Source: Malaya genurostris (taxonomy: Eukaryota > Arthropoda > Insecta > Diptera > Culicidae). From it: DNA of 64,000 nucleotides. Numbering within the stretch: the stretch's first letter is position 1; the number at the start of each line of letters is the position of its first letter. Below are positions 44,314-55,649 of this stretch, in pieces. The position numbers were made by a program, and so were the translations under genes. Where the stretch lies: NCBI RefSeq assembly GCF_030247185.1, contig NC_080571.1:160924352-160988351 (forward strand), read 5' to 3'. Under the pieces are notes generated by a model. The model ran no database searches, was not told where the DNA came from, and worked only from the letters and a program-made list of their open reading frames with translations.

Positions 44314-45225
44314 CACTCAAAATAATAATCACGTTATAGTTACGTGAAAAGTTATGTGAATATTTTCCACCCTACTTTTCACGTAGGTTTTAATGGACTG
44401 ACATTTAAAAGCTGTTTAATGCATAATCCAGTAAAAGTTACGTGTTTCATAGGTAAAATGTAATGTACTGCTCATATCACATTTACCTATCAGTTCATAT
44501 CAAATTTAGATGCCAGAGAATTATTATTTTATATATTGGTTGAAGTCGAAAGGGAGATTCCAGATTTTGATATAAATCTATGAAATGAAAAATGCCATGA
44601 AATATAAAACATTTATTACAGAGAATTGTCATATAATTCCAATGGCTTAAAAAGCAACTAATAATGTCGTGGTATCTCAAGTCGACAAGCCTCCAAAAAT
44701 CATTTTTGTTGTCACTGCCATCCAACCGAAGCCGCAATCGAGAGTCGAAAACTCCCACAACACAACCGGTGCAGGTTAAAGTTGCATTACATGGTTCCAG
44801 TATCTCTAGCTTCATACCGATTTCGAAATCGTTTTTCAGTGGACCAATGACCTGTTTCGGCAGAAGCGGGCAAACTTCCGGGCTCACGCAGGCACTTGGT
44901 CCAGTTGAACACATTAACACTTTTATACTGGAATGGTCCGGACGATGTAGTCAAAAACTGTAACTAATTAACATTTTTCTCAAATATTTACACTACTTAC
45001 ACTTTAGCCCTGTTCGCCATTTTCAAAATCGAGTTTTTCACACTGGAAATTCACGTAGATTGTTTGACGTTTGGTCAATTCACGTAAACCTTATGTGATG
45101 ACTCTATTCATTTTAGGGGATGTTCGTATAACATTCATTTTCGTCACGTAAAATAATCAATTTGACATTTGGAACCATTTTACGTGATTTTTCAAGTAAA
45201 TCGAACGTGAATTTTTATTTGAGTG
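44314..45225 (-). mobile_element. TIR element with Scm-like MBT fragment, copy 2
   Basis: Inverted relative to the copy at 3500. Ends CACTCAAAATAATAATCACG and ATTTTTATTTGAGTG, TSD TG (44312-44313, 45226-45227). The MITE it hit is otherwise continuous (aatctg-tataaatgg). Roughly 85-90% identical to copy 1, without the TA microsatellite. Confidence 0.85.
44640..44990 (-). pseudogene. Captured MBT-repeat fragment, second copy
   Basis: On the minus strand KNDFEIGMKLEILEPCNATL and DSRLRLRLDGSDNKNDFWRL are open and retain the segment before GMKLE that copy 1 has lost. The upstream part (FNWTKCLREPGSLPASAE) is in a different frame, so a small indel separates the halves. A potential 5' exon and donor (aagt|gtaagtag) is conserved with copy 1 near 45000. 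Both copies therefore descend from one captured exon-intron piece of an Scm-like gene. Confidence 0.7.
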
Positions 45226-45819
45226 TGTATAAATGGCATCTCTGCGTGGGAGCTCGAATGACAGATACACTTCAAACAAGATTAGGAAAAACTTGGTTGG
45301 ATTAGTTTTAAATTACCCAAACTTATCTAGACTAGTTGGGATTAAATGAGATTAGAGAAAATTATTTTGGAATGACATGAGTTTATTAGTATGAGATTGT
45401 CTAGAGTTTAGACTGATTTGCCCCTTGGCTTGATGCCTATTTTAATTACACAGTGCAGCCACTATAAACATTTATTACCAATGAGTTTGAAAATAAGTGA
45501 AACATTCTCCGAAAATTTTCATTTTCATTGGCAAGCTAAAATTATATATATATTAATAAATTTGTTTTCTGATTTTCTTTATACTTGGCATCATTGCTCG
45601 CGTACCCTGCAAGTTTTTCTTTTCACAATGTGCAGGTAGCAACATCAAAATCAGCCAATCAGAAACTGGTCCATTTTGGAACAAAAGCAGCCCCCCAGAT
45701 GTCAGGTCTTGTCTTAGTTTTTTCTATATTTGAAACACAGATAAAACGCTGCTGGGGCTGCCAGTTTATTTTGTTATAATTTCTAGATTTAAATTTTAAA
45801 ACTGACATAAATTATGCAT

Positions 45820-46527
45820 CACGCTTAGAAAAAGTTACTCAAAGTTTGAGTACTAGTTACTCATTTTCAAATGATACATGGAAACGTCAAAAATTGAGTA
45901 GTTATCATCAATGATATTGAGTAACTCCTACTCTAAATTTGAGTTTAACGCAAAATCTCGTTTTATAGTTACTATTCGCATTCGCGATAAGTCTAAAAGT
46001 TGTAATAACCATTTGTAGCAACAGGTTGTATTTTTTGTTAGTGAGACGCGTATTTCGAGGGTGAGTCGATCAACACAAACGGTGTTGTGTCTGCAAAAAC
46101 CGGAATGATCAGCTTCGTGTTGTGCTTTAGAATGGAAACGAATATGCTCAAATGTCATTTATGAGGAATAAGTGTATGATTGGTGCCTGAGCATAACACA
46201 CTACTCCAAGCGACCACCACTTGATATAGTATTGAGATCAATTATTTAACATTTTAATACAATACACTCAGAAAAGGAGCAATTTTTTTGCAAATTTGGT
46301 ATATGTGAAATAAAATTTCACACAAAATTTGAGTGATAGTTACTCTACTTTTGTACATGTACGAATAAAGTATTACTCAGTAAATGAGTAGATTTTACCC
46401 AAATATCGTTTCCAGTGGAAGAACTCAAATTTGAGTAACTTCGGAGTTACTCTAAATTAGAGTTGTTCCACTTTTTCTGTAGATGAGTGAGATCTTACTC
46501 ATTTTTGACTAACTATTTTCAAGCGTG
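45820..46527. mobile_element. CACGCTTAG-type MITE, copy 2
   Basis: 708 bases, CACGCTTAGAAAAAGTTACT to TTTTCAAGCGTG, TSD CAT (45817-45819, 46528-46530). Nearly identical to 8510-9219. Confidence 0.85.
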
Positions 46528-46550
46528 CATCTAGAACTAGAACACTCCTG

Positions 46551-47608
46551 CACGCAGAGAAAAAAAATGTAAAAATAACTCATTTCGAGTTTCAGACAAC
46601 GAATTTTTTTGTTGAAATAGTGACAACAAAAAATCTGGTTTGATATAGAAAATATTTATTCCAGAAACTACAAAACATGATAATTAGTTTTTTTCAGCAG
46701 ATTAGTTTGTTTCAAGCAACATTTTGATAAAAATAACAAATATTTGACTTGAACGTTCCTTTCAATTTCTTGACGAACAATTTCACAGTAAATTCAATTT
46801 GAAAAATTAGTTTTAAATTAACGAGCCTTTGATGAAGTTAATGAAGTAGCGCTTTAAATTCACAAATCTTTCAGTTGAATTAAATTTCCTTGAATTTAGT
46901 TATTTCAACTAGCGCTTTTTATTTTTGAAATAATTCATTTTTGTTTGTTTTTAAAAATAAAAAAATCCATATTTACAAGGGTAATTTTGGATACTACTTT
47001 TATTTTGTTTTATATTCGTTTTAAAAATTTTTGCATTTTTTTAATTGAATTTTTTTAATCATCTAAGAGGAACAATTTATTCCCATGCTACAATCAAATC
47101 CAGTTTTTTATGTTTATAACATTCAACGCTTCGATGCTCCATCAGTTTTCAATAAACTCGGTAGAGATGGAGATCCTGCATCAAGTATTGGTTATAAAAA
47201 AATGTTATTTTATGTTATTATTAAAATATTCTTGAATATCAATACATACGCATACAATACTCAGTTGTATCGTTACACTCTTAGATCTTAGATAAATTGT
47301 ATCTTTTTATTTCTTGACATAAAGATATACAAGAATCAAGTCAACGTGAACATTTCGATAATATTAATTCAACTTTGGTTGACACATAATAAATAGTTTG
47401 TTTATTTCAACAAAAAACTCAGCATGAACAAATATATTTTTCATTTTGTTAGACCAAAATTTTGATTCAAATCCAACAGAGATCGTTGTTGATGTTGAAG
47501 GGTGAAATGGGTCAAAACAATCATATTCTAGCCTGAAATAAACATAAATCAAGTTCAAAAATCTACTAACTGTTTTGTTATTTTAAGCTTGCTCCATTTC
47601 TCTGCGTG
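46551..47608. mobile_element. CACGCAGAG MITE
   Basis: CACGCAGAGAAAAAAAATG to CCATTTCTCTGCGTG, TSD TG (46549-46550, 47609-47610). 1058 AT-rich bases containing inverted segments around ttttttgttgaaat; no gene. Terminal bases resemble the CACGCTTAG family. Confidence 0.8.
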
Positions 47609-47619
47609 TGAATATGCCC

Positions 47620-48148
47620 TACACTGAAATGAAAATATTATTTATAATCATCAGATTTGTCATATGAATCAAATGCAGAATATAATTTATAGAAGTTATA
47701 TGGAAACTTATAATATTTATTTAAAGTGTACGTTAAATCTAAATAGACGTTACCATAATGAAAGTTATGAGAATATTCCATATAATGTATATGGAAATCC
47801 GATGAAACCTAACTCATTACATAATTTATATTCATTGAATATGTCTTATGAATCGAACACAGATGGTATTTCACAAAAGACATATGACAACTTATGACCT
47901 TTAATGGAACTCTACATACAATCTAAATGATGTTCAATAAATTTTATATCTTCATAATCTTTATGATATTGATAAAAATACCATATACAAGTTGAAGCTG
48001 AAGAAGGAGTTGTGTCCTCGATATTCATCAACTGCTCCAGACAGTTTTTAGGAAGTTCCGTTATTTTAAATCGCTGACAAGACAGCTCATTCAATTTCGT
48101 TCATGGATATGTCCTAACGAATTATGAAATAATTACCCGGTACGTACA
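47620..48148. other. AT-rich DNA, possible further MITE
   Basis: Begins tacactgaaatgaaaatatt, faintly mirrored by the reverse of 49985-50012 (ctcagcgta). The 77-codon frame at 47664-47897 is low-complexity (N, Y, S) and has no domain. Confidence 0.3.
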
Positions 48149-49440
48149 TTACTTAAGACTACGCATAAATTTTTCTCCCGTCGCTGTTAAGGCAGCAATG
48201 CCCACGAGCGAATATATAAATATTAAAAAATTTTTATCCGAAAGACGACAGTCGACTTTGGCCACATTGTAGCACTCAACCAGTATCTTGAAGAAATATT
48301 GATAGTCGCCACTTATTTTCAGGCTCCAGTTTCTCCAGATTATAAATGCTTCAGAGTTGTCCGCAAACATGTCTCCTTTAATGTGTATTGTGGGTACCTC
48401 ATATGATTGCGGAAGGATGTCGTCCTGTGATGTATAAAAAATATTGTTATTTTCGATGGAATTCTATACTGTATTATATTACCTGATACCATTCTAAGAT
48501 GCCCTGGAGAGGATTATCGTTGGCAGCGCCGGATACACGCAATCGTTTTGTTCCGCGACTCGGATTTTTCATCCGAATTATAGCTAGAGCCCTCAAGAAA
48601 TCTGTATAGAAAATTTTCATATTAATTTCGAATATACGTTTGTCGATACAATTTATTTACCGTCAGTGATGTGTGGTTACGTTTTATGTGCAACGTAATG
48701 TGCCGTACGAGCCCTTCCACGTATCCCCGGAACAGGTTTACGACAAAAAAAAGCAAGTGATACACTCGTCAGACATTTTCGTACTTTGCTAAAAATGAGA
48801 AAACTTATAATATTATAAATGTACTTACTGAACAGCTTCTTTACTTCTTCATCCGCAAGTAAGTCCAAAATATTGTTAATTTTAGCTGCAGTCTGCACTT
48901 TTCCGAAAAAAGCACTAATTTTTACCACTGTTAGTATTATTTGATCTTTAAAATGGCGACACTTTTGACAGGCTTTATTTTCTCCGAAAGCGTTCAGTGA
49001 AAATTACTGAAGCTCAGCACTGTTTACATATTTTTTCGGTGTTTATTCATTAACCACTGAGAATCGGTGATTTTTTTACGGAATGACATAGACGTGATGA
49101 CATTTCAATGTTTACAACATACGTCAGTAAAACAAAAAACAAATTTTCAGCAAAATTATCATGGAATTACTGACAACTCGTGCATATTTTACTGATGTCG
49201 GTAAAATGGAATTATTTAACGATTTTTTCTGCTAAAATTTCCTTTTACAGATTAAAACTGTAAAAAAAATTACCGAACATCAAAATAAGAATTCAGTGTG
49301 TACTTCTCCTTCGCAAATATCATAACGACTAGTATAGCTCAAATCCTCAATAAAAGAAGTAGTTTCCGATTCGTTGTGCATCTGATTCGTCTGGTAACTG
49401 TAAATATCCGATGAAATCAGCCAGTTCGAAAGAAGTAAGT
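48149..49440 (-). pseudogene. Broken multi-exon gene of unknown family
   Basis: Minus-strand exons: about 49302-49440 (SDIYSYQTNQMHNESETTSF), 48829 to about 48994 (NKACQKCRHFKDQIILTVVK, then KINNILDLLADEEVKKLF), 48661-48788, 48483-48601 (FLRALAIIRMKNPSRGTKRL) and 48149-48424 (DDILPQSYEVPTIHIKGDMF to EKFMRSLK and TAA). Junctions have GT/AG, for example tacatcacag before 48424 and cag|gtaata at 48483. The 128-base exon has a stop in whichever frame links its neighbours, and a ~300-bp repeat (48998-49301) separates the first two exons. I do not recognise the protein: CQKC could be half of a zinc-binding site, and the last exon has a hydrophobic segment (FLIFIYSLVGIAALTA). Confidence 0.45.
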
Positions 49441-50790
49441 GTAGTTGGAATATTAAAATAAATTTTCATTATGGAACTCTTAACATACGAGAAATATAAC
49501 AAGTTTTTAATAAGACAATTATATTTATTGTTCTTGATTCCCGTATGCACCATTATCCCAGTATTTTAATTCATTTGAATCTTATATGTATCACTTATTC
49601 AATCAAATAGCAATAATTTGATCTATATATAACTGCTATATAGAACTGGGATGACCTCCATCAAAAGTAATATATAAATTTTATGAAACTAGTCATATGG
49701 TTTAGATAAACCTATCTATATTAATTCGAAATGAATATAATATGCGCTTCATAAATTGTTTCCATGTATGTTGTGTGGATATCTAGTAATGGTTATAGGG
49801 GCGCGCCAATAAATTTGACTCAGACTGGAAATTTCATTCGTTATCTGAAAATCTTGTAAAAATAACGTTACGAAGAGTTTTATGTTTCATAAGATTATCT
49901 TATATCTTTATAATGATGTTGAATACACTTTGTAGTTATCAATGGAAATACTAATAGTGAAAAATCATTAGAATATCATATAATGTGAAAATGAGAATTT
50001 AGCTCAGCGTAAAAATAAATACACTCTTATCAGCCGCTACCTAATTTTGGGTCAAAACCTACCCAAAATAAACTGAAGTGCATCTCCCCAATTTTTGGTA
50101 ACGAGTGATGACGGCTCACTGTCATGACGCCATCTTAATGAGATCAAAATCGGAACTTCAAAATCAGCTGTTTGTAACGTAAACAAACAAACAGTAATTC
50201 ATTTGTTTTATGCGTTTACCTTGTTTAGTGCACGAAAATTAGTGAATTTTGGGTCGACTCTCTCACAATAACTTGTCGGATTACCTAAAATACAGCAGAC
50301 AATGTTTTGAGACATCTAGTGAAGATAATTTTCACAGCTTGAGTGTCGCGATGAGTATCAAATCATCGCAGTGTTTGGGGCTCGAAACGCGAGGGGCTCA
50401 ACGTAATCGGTATACTTTCAAATGGCTGGTGCTCACATACCGGTGTCAGATGGGTGGCATTTGCACGAACATGCCATAACCTCACAAAATAAACAGAATG
50501 AGTTTTTTTGACAGTCGACGTGTACTTGTTTACAGTTTAAAAGTTCATCAGAAGCTTATCGTTCGAATGTAAAAATTGCAAGTCGCCTCACACTAAACAG
50601 ATTTATACATATCGCTCCTTGATGCTGGAAACACATACATGGCCATCTTTTTAGTTCTTTTCACTGTGGAATACGTTTTTAACAGGAATTTTTCAATTTT
50701 TAACTTGCTGTCGCAAAACAAAACAAGTTCACGGCAACTGTCAAAGATGAACTTGATTCATCGGCAGTTCATTTGTGTCGTCATCGTGCA
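49441..50790. other. AT-rich DNA without recognised genes
   Basis: 49560-50010 is an AT-rich stretch with catatgg/ataatat alternations. 50249-50479 is an open frame without an ATG (begins LSHNNLSDYLKYSRQCF) and without a domain. Nothing else supported. Confidence 0.35.
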
Positions 50791-50794
50791 AAAC

Positions 50795-50935
50795 CTAATA
50801 CCAGTTTTTAATTTAACAGTAGATCTGTTCGAATAAATAAAACTAAAACGGTTCGCTGGGGATACGTTTGTATCAGTTTCAGTTATATTATAGACCACCC
50901 ATATGAATCTTGCAGCTGCTGAATATGCTTTTATG
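50795..50935 (-). mobile_element. L-type MITE, partial copy
   Basis: Reverse copy of the first half of L (gcagctgcaagattcatatg), about 90% identical to 37130-37270. Confidence 0.65.
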
Positions 50936-51067
50936 AACTTGCTCGACAATGAGTGATTTCTCCTCAAAAAATAGTTAAAAATGATTTTCAGTGTATAGTG
51001 GTTTTCAGCTGGACAGAGAATGCGACGGAATCGTTGCAGGATAGCGAAATAATGAGCGTCAGAACCA

Positions 51068-52054
51068 CTGATGCCAGGTTTGCAGATTGGAATGAAAATT
51101 TGCAATTTCGTTTGTTAGCAGACTTTGAAATTAAGGTAGTGCTTCGCCGTGGTCAAGTCGAAGCGAGACAACTCACTGCTTCCTCTTGCTTTGTCGCCGA
51201 AATTTCACTCTAAATTGCAAATTTCTCCAATACTAACCCGATTCACGAAAAATCAAAAACATACGATTGTAGGTAAATGATTTTACTATGCATTTGGCGA
51301 AAAATATTAGTTAGAAAGCTTTTCTTTCGCGAGATTTCGTGCGAGTTTTGTTAAACCTTTTGTTTTCTTTTTTCCATTTCTCGCTATAAACAACTCGCAT
51401 ATGTAGGGATGTGCTACGTTTTCAACAAAGCTTCAAAGCTAGTAGCGATGAAAATCATTACTGATTTCTGGTTCTACTGAAACATGAATAGAAATTATTT
51501 TACAAAGTAGTAACACTTACTTACATTTTCTACTCATCTTTATTCTACGTTTACACAGAGAGAACGGACAACGAAAACAAAAGAAATGTTGTTAGCGTCT
51601 ACCGCATGTGGCATTTTTCACACCCCAATGCATGCGTTGACATTGTGTGCGTGCGAAAGAATAAGGAAAAACTCATTTATTTTTAAAACTCGCACGAAAT
51701 CTTTCGATAAAAACGTTTATCAGGCACAGTTTATATACGAATCGATAGAAAAATTAATTATCTAGAATCGTATGTTCTTGGAATTTCCGTTTTCTTTACC
51801 GTTTTCTCACAATTTTGGGTAAAGTGCGTGAAACCCCGGGATAGGCAGCGAACTCCCGTGACCACGGCGAAGCGCTACCTTAAGCCGACTTTTTTGCAGA
51901 TTTTCGAAGTTTTTATAAACAATTGTCTATTTTAATGACATTTGCTATTACTGTAGGGTTTTCGTTTGGTTTTTTCGTCACACTTCTAAATATTGAGATC
52001 GAATAGGACCATTTCTAAAACGCAGACGCCTAAAATTTCACCTGGCATCGCTGC
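51068..52054. mobile_element. Degenerate hAT-type MITE containing a TTAA element
   Basis: ctgatgccaggtttgcagat at the left and acctggcatcgctg at the right are decayed ends of the 4600-4929 subfamily. The interior is replaced by the element at 51135-51879. Confidence 0.6.
51135..51879. mobile_element. TTAA-targeting MITE (piggyBac-like)
   Basis: Ends GGTAGTGCTTCGCCGTGGTC and GACCACGGCGAAGCGCTACC are flanked by TTAA at 51131-51134 and 51880-51883. 745 bases, inner part with ttcgcgagatttcgtgcgag and its inverse. TTAA target suggests piggyBac-type mobilisation. Confidence 0.8.
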
Positions 52055-52370
52055 CAGAAAATTAGACAGTTGTTTTAACCCCTTCGCTGTCTGTTGTATT
52101 GAAATTAACTAGCATTAGAACCAAAAGAAAAATTAATCGACTGTTGGATTGAGGCCAATTGCATTTTCAACTGGTGAAATTCCCTAGCGACAATTGTTAT
52201 TTCATTGTTCATCGAAAGCATCAACAAATGTATATCTGTCAAAGACGACCAACTTTTTAGAGTAGAAAATAGCACAATCGAATAAAGCACGAGGTTTTGA
52301 AAACCAAGGCGTCGATTAATACAAAATATAAATGAAAAGGGAACATACTAAGCACAAAATAACCATTATG
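52055..52370. other. Unassigned, possible short exon on minus strand
   Basis: The frame at 52105-52290 (minus) ends REFHQLKMQLASIQQS..., a helical-looking tail, but there is no start context or homology I can name. Confidence 0.25.
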
Positions 52371-52600
52371 TACGATTCAGACGATCCGTCTTATTTTGTC
52401 ACAGTCAATCTCCGTCACCGGCACCGTCAACATTAATTACATGCATTCTTATGGAGCCATTCACACGTAACGTCACCGTCACGGAACGTCTTGACGGACG
52501 GAGCGTGTGAACGTTCCGGTAAAGAAAGTGTTAAACTAATTTTGACGGAAGCTGACGTTCCGGTGACGGTGACGGAAGGAGGCGGATCGTCTGAATCGTA
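52371..52600. mobile_element. MITE with 7-bp TSD CATTATG
   Basis: TACGATTCAGACGATCCG and CGGATCGTCTGAATCGTA ends, CATTATG at 52364-52370 and 52601-52607. 230 GC-richer bases with repeated gtcaccg/cggtgac, similar in style to 38263-38578. Confidence 0.8.
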
Positions 52601-52904
52601 CATTATGTAAAATAAATAGGGCACGCTTAAAAAATCCGTGCAAGTTTTAGCCGTAATCTGCCACATACACATTATCAATATGAATTCATTATGACTGAAG
52701 TTTTCTTAATAATAAATAAAAAATTAGTCATTGTAACGGTTAATTTAGAAAATATTTTTTTCTGGCTTGTGGTCTCGAAGGGGTTGAATCGATGCGAATG
52801 ACAGTTTCGCGATCTTTGCGGCATTTTGTTGCTATCTTATCGCATCGCAATCTTTTGTAGCCCACAGTTAAAATCACTATAGGAACATTTAAAGCAGTTA
52901 TATC

Positions 52905-54098
52905 CAGAGATGCCATTTCATACAGAATAAAGATGTTGTACAGATTTCCTCCGACGACACGACCAGGCACTTCGAAGAAAAATCAGCATTAAAACTGTTC
53001 GCTAACGATTCACCGCCAGTTACCACAAATCTAGCGACCCCTTGTAAATGATAAAAATAATCTACTCGAGCAACACTTTTTAAGTTGCTATGGACTAGTT
53101 ACCAAGGAACCCCAAAACAAATAAACATGTTTTGAAAGCGGTGGAATAGTTCTATTAAACTTTGTCCAAATTAAGCAGAAATGCATTTAAATGAACTCGA
53201 TTTTCGGAATTTAATCGAAACTAAGGATGAAACCAACGAACGAGGACAATGATCTGCTTCCAGCGATTCATCCGTACACTGCAACTGCTAGCTTTTCTGG
53301 GCAGTAGGATTCGGTGTAATATACCGGTGTCAGAATTGTTTTGTGTCGGTTGATTGCGCAGAAGTGGAAACAGTATTTCACCTTGTTGGCCACTATTCGA
53401 GGATTACTAGTGGAATTCCACAAAGAAATCATTTTACCGTACGTTATACAGGCACCGCAGAGCACTAGTCTCGCTCAGCTCGTTGTCGGTCATTTCCATG
53501 TCTTCCTTTTCACACAACGGTTTCAAGTCAAGACCTGAATTTTGAACTTGGCTTTATAAAAGACATAACTCATACTCCTCATTTTTTACATTCCGCTCGA
53601 GTCAGGTAAATCCATTAAAATGTTCCGTAACATAATAACCGATCTGAAATTTATTTTGTTTACATTCATCTTGCCTTCGATATGCAGTAACCAAGGTTAT
53701 GGTGACTGTTATTCAAAATCAATAAATATATCAACTTGTGCTGCCAGTTTAAAAAAATTCACTAGCGTTTTCGATTTGACATTTCCAGTTACTGAGGGGT
53801 AGTTAAATTTACGATACAGTTTTGATAGACGAGTGGCAGGTCGTGTCGTCGTTTCCTCAATGCAGATTTCAGATTCTAATTTTGTTGTTGGTATTTGAAG
53901 TTGAACGATGAGATCCCACATCAACTTACCAAGTCAATATTTTTATAGTATATACATAATTTGTTGATGAAAAATTGCAAACATTTATTTTGTCACTGTA
54001 GAGTGAGACATGAATATTGAACGCTTATTAAATTTTATTATAAAAATTTCTATTTTATGGTGAACACAGATTTTCTATGAAAATACTTGGCATATCTG
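52905..54098. mobile_element. Decayed hAT-type MITE split by a CGACGACACGACC transposon
   Basis: CAGAGATGCCATTTCATACA at 52905 and cttggcatatctg ending 54098 are its ends. The empty site acagatttcctcaattt is visible at 35390. 52601-52904 beside it has no recognised content. Confidence 0.6.
52952..53851. mobile_element. CGACGACACGACC transposon, short copy
   Basis: CGACGACACGACCAGGCACT to GTCGTGTCGTCG, TSD TTTCCTC (52945-52951, 53852-53858). It has the same terminal regions as 30469-31739 but a shorter interior. Confidence 0.8.
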
Positions 54099-54227
54099 GT
54101 TGAACCAAACATTTCAGCTGTGTTTCAAAGAAAGGTAAATCTTACAAAAGTAAACAAATTGAAGACGCAGTCTTTTGTCGTGAATACGACTTACTTTACT
54201 ATGGGGTGCCTTTTCAAAATTAGCCAT

Positions 54228-55071
54228 ATGGAAGAATGGGCAGAACTTAATCGTGAATATCTCGACTTGTATCAACGGTAACAACATAATTCTTTCATCA
54301 TTTCATCAAAAATATGATCAGGAATTTAGGATAATATTTTGAACAGTGTGAAATGACCACAAACAACTCAAAAATTAAGTTTTCTCAAAATTTTAAAATA
54401 AAGCGGAAAACTCTTTACTTTCGCTTGGGTTTTTCGCGCAAGGACGACGATTTTGGGGTAGTCAGGCACATATCTTCAACTAAATGCGTATGAAAGGGGA
54501 ACCGTGGTGAAAATCGATCATTACTTCTTGTGCGTTGGACGGAAGCAGACTTCGTGGGACCAGCAGCTTCGGAGAGTGCACCTTCTGCGTGGTACCAAAC
54601 CTCAAACGCTCAAGTCGTGCTCTCATTTGGACTTCAGCCGTCAGGTGGAGCAGTTGGCAATGAAAGCAGACCTTTTGCGTGGTATGAAGCCTCAAACGCT
54701 TAGGTTGTGCTTTCATTTGGACTTCAATCGTCAGATGGAGCAGTCGGTAATGCTTTTATATGGACTTCAGCCGTCAGGTGGAGCAGTGGTCAATGAAAGC
54801 AGACCTTTTGCGTGCTATAAAGCCTCGAACGCTCAGATCGTGCTTTCATTTGGACTTCAATCGTCAAGAGCAGCAGTCACTAGTAATGAAAGCAGACCTT
54901 TAGCGTTGTACAAAACCTCAAACGCTCAGGTCGCAGTACCAGTTTCCCTTCGAAGAAGATCGATTACATCATCCTGTTGGTGATCGTTTGCATTGGAGCA
55001 AAATACAACGGGAAATGGACAACAATGTGGAACATTATGCAAAATCAGCCCTTCTAATGGCTCTAAATGTT
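54228..55071 (+). pseudogene. Gene remnant with ~31-residue tandem repeats
   Basis: 54228-54280 could be an exon (MEEWAELNREYLDLYQR, then |GTAACA). From about 54570 to 54940 the DNA repeats a ~90-base unit four to five times: in one frame SAWYQTSNAQVVLSFGLQ, then NESRPFAWYEASNA, NESRPFACYKASNAQIVLSF and NESRPLALYKTSNAQVAVPV. Frame changes between units and a TAG in the second show decay. A different frame then gives FEEDRLHHPVGDRLHWSKIQ and NNVEHYAKSALLMALNVT before a stop at 55071. That tail recurs inverted at 63.5 kb, which argues that it is or was coding. I do not recognise the family. Confidence 0.4.
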
Positions 55072-55372
55072 ACCTAAAGAACTATAAAGATTGCTTCTTT
55101 GTAAATCGAAAAATAAAATTATTTTATCATAAAGAACCATACTGGTTATTTTGTAATATTTGTGTGTCAGAATGTTTGATGTAACTAATCTGTACTGTAG
55201 TTTGGGTGTATCGTTTCAAATTCTAGTAGTGAAAAATGTGAAAGCTTGCACAATTAACACAATCGATCAACTAATTGATATTCGGAAGCATCAAGAAAGA
55301 GTGTCAGTTTTATTCGTATTCACGACATCCAGTTATGTCTCTGGCATAACACACCTGTACTTTTTTATACAT
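55072..55372 (+). repeat. Downstream flank shared (inverted) with 63255-63515
   Basis: tctaaatgttacctaaagaactat ... gtattcacgacatccagttatgtctctgg matches the reverse complement of the right window edge. Differences are numerous, so the duplication is old. Confidence 0.65.
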
Positions 55373-55489
55373 TGAGTAAAATGAGAGTTCGTGCATTTCA
55401 ATGATTAATAAACAGCTAATAGCCTGGTGAAACATTTATCGGAAAACAAAATATATATGAATAAGAATTCAAACATTTATAGATGTTTG

Positions 55490-55636
55490 GGGACGGGTAT
55501 AGTGTGATGGGTAAGTCCATGCCTTTCACGCAGCCCACCTGGGTTCGATTCCCAACCCCGCACATAGGGTCAGAAAGTTTTTCTGATCCGAAGTGGCGAA
55601 TGACCTTAAGGTTAAAACCTCTAAAATTGAAAAAAA
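55490..55636 (+). mobile_element. tRNA-derived SINE with 11-bp TSD
   Basis: 147 bases. The head contains an A-box-like tatagtgtgatgggta and a perfect B box GGTTCGATTCC. The body continues through gggtcagaaagtttttctg and ends in an A-rich tail. ATAGATGTTTG flanks both sides (55479-55489, 55637-55647). Resembles tRNA-derived mosquito SINEs; a specific family name cannot be given. Confidence 0.85.
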
Positions 55637-55649
55637 ATAGATGTTTGAT

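Larger units (their letters stand above)
39211..45244. mobile_element. hAT-type MITE with TSD CGTGGGAG holding copia
   Basis: Left end CAGAGATACC, right end GGCATCTCTG, TSD CGTGGGAG at 39203-39210 and 45245-45252. Own sequence 39211-39751, 44219-44313 and 45226-45244. Confidence 0.85.
39053..45426. mobile_element. Element K (AAGGGGCAAATCA ends), 10-bp TSD
   Basis: Ends AAGGGGCAAATCACTCTAAA and TTTAGACTGATTTGCCCCTT, with GGCTTGATGC at 39043-39052 and 45427-45436. J copy 1 shows the empty site acggcttgatgcctat. Only ~340 bases are its own. A 10-bp TSD fits Mutator-like elements best. Confidence 0.75.
38233..45717. mobile_element. Element J, copy 2, expanded by nesting
   Basis: Ends CTAAGACAAGACC and GGTCTTGTCTTAG with TSD TTTTTTCT (38225-38232, 45718-45725). 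Own sequence is 38233-38262, 38579-39052 and 45427-45717, about 97% identical to copy 1. Confidence 0.85.
33107..47619. mobile_element. Outermost L-type MITE of the nest, ~280 bp split over 14.5 kb
   Basis: The first ~110 bases are 33107-33215. They continue at 37409-37444, 38207-38232, 45718-45819, 46528-46550 and 47609-47619. Read together these follow the complete L unit at 37130-37406 in the right order. The host TSD is TAA (33104-33106) against TAC. Five elements were inserted directly into it and each can be removed with its own TSD. Confidence 0.8.

Noticed and set aside
54504..54983. 159-codon ORF as the true reading frame of the tandem-repeat gene
   Set aside because: The repeat is conserved best at protein level in a different frame for the first units, so this ORF switches between frames and is partly accidental.
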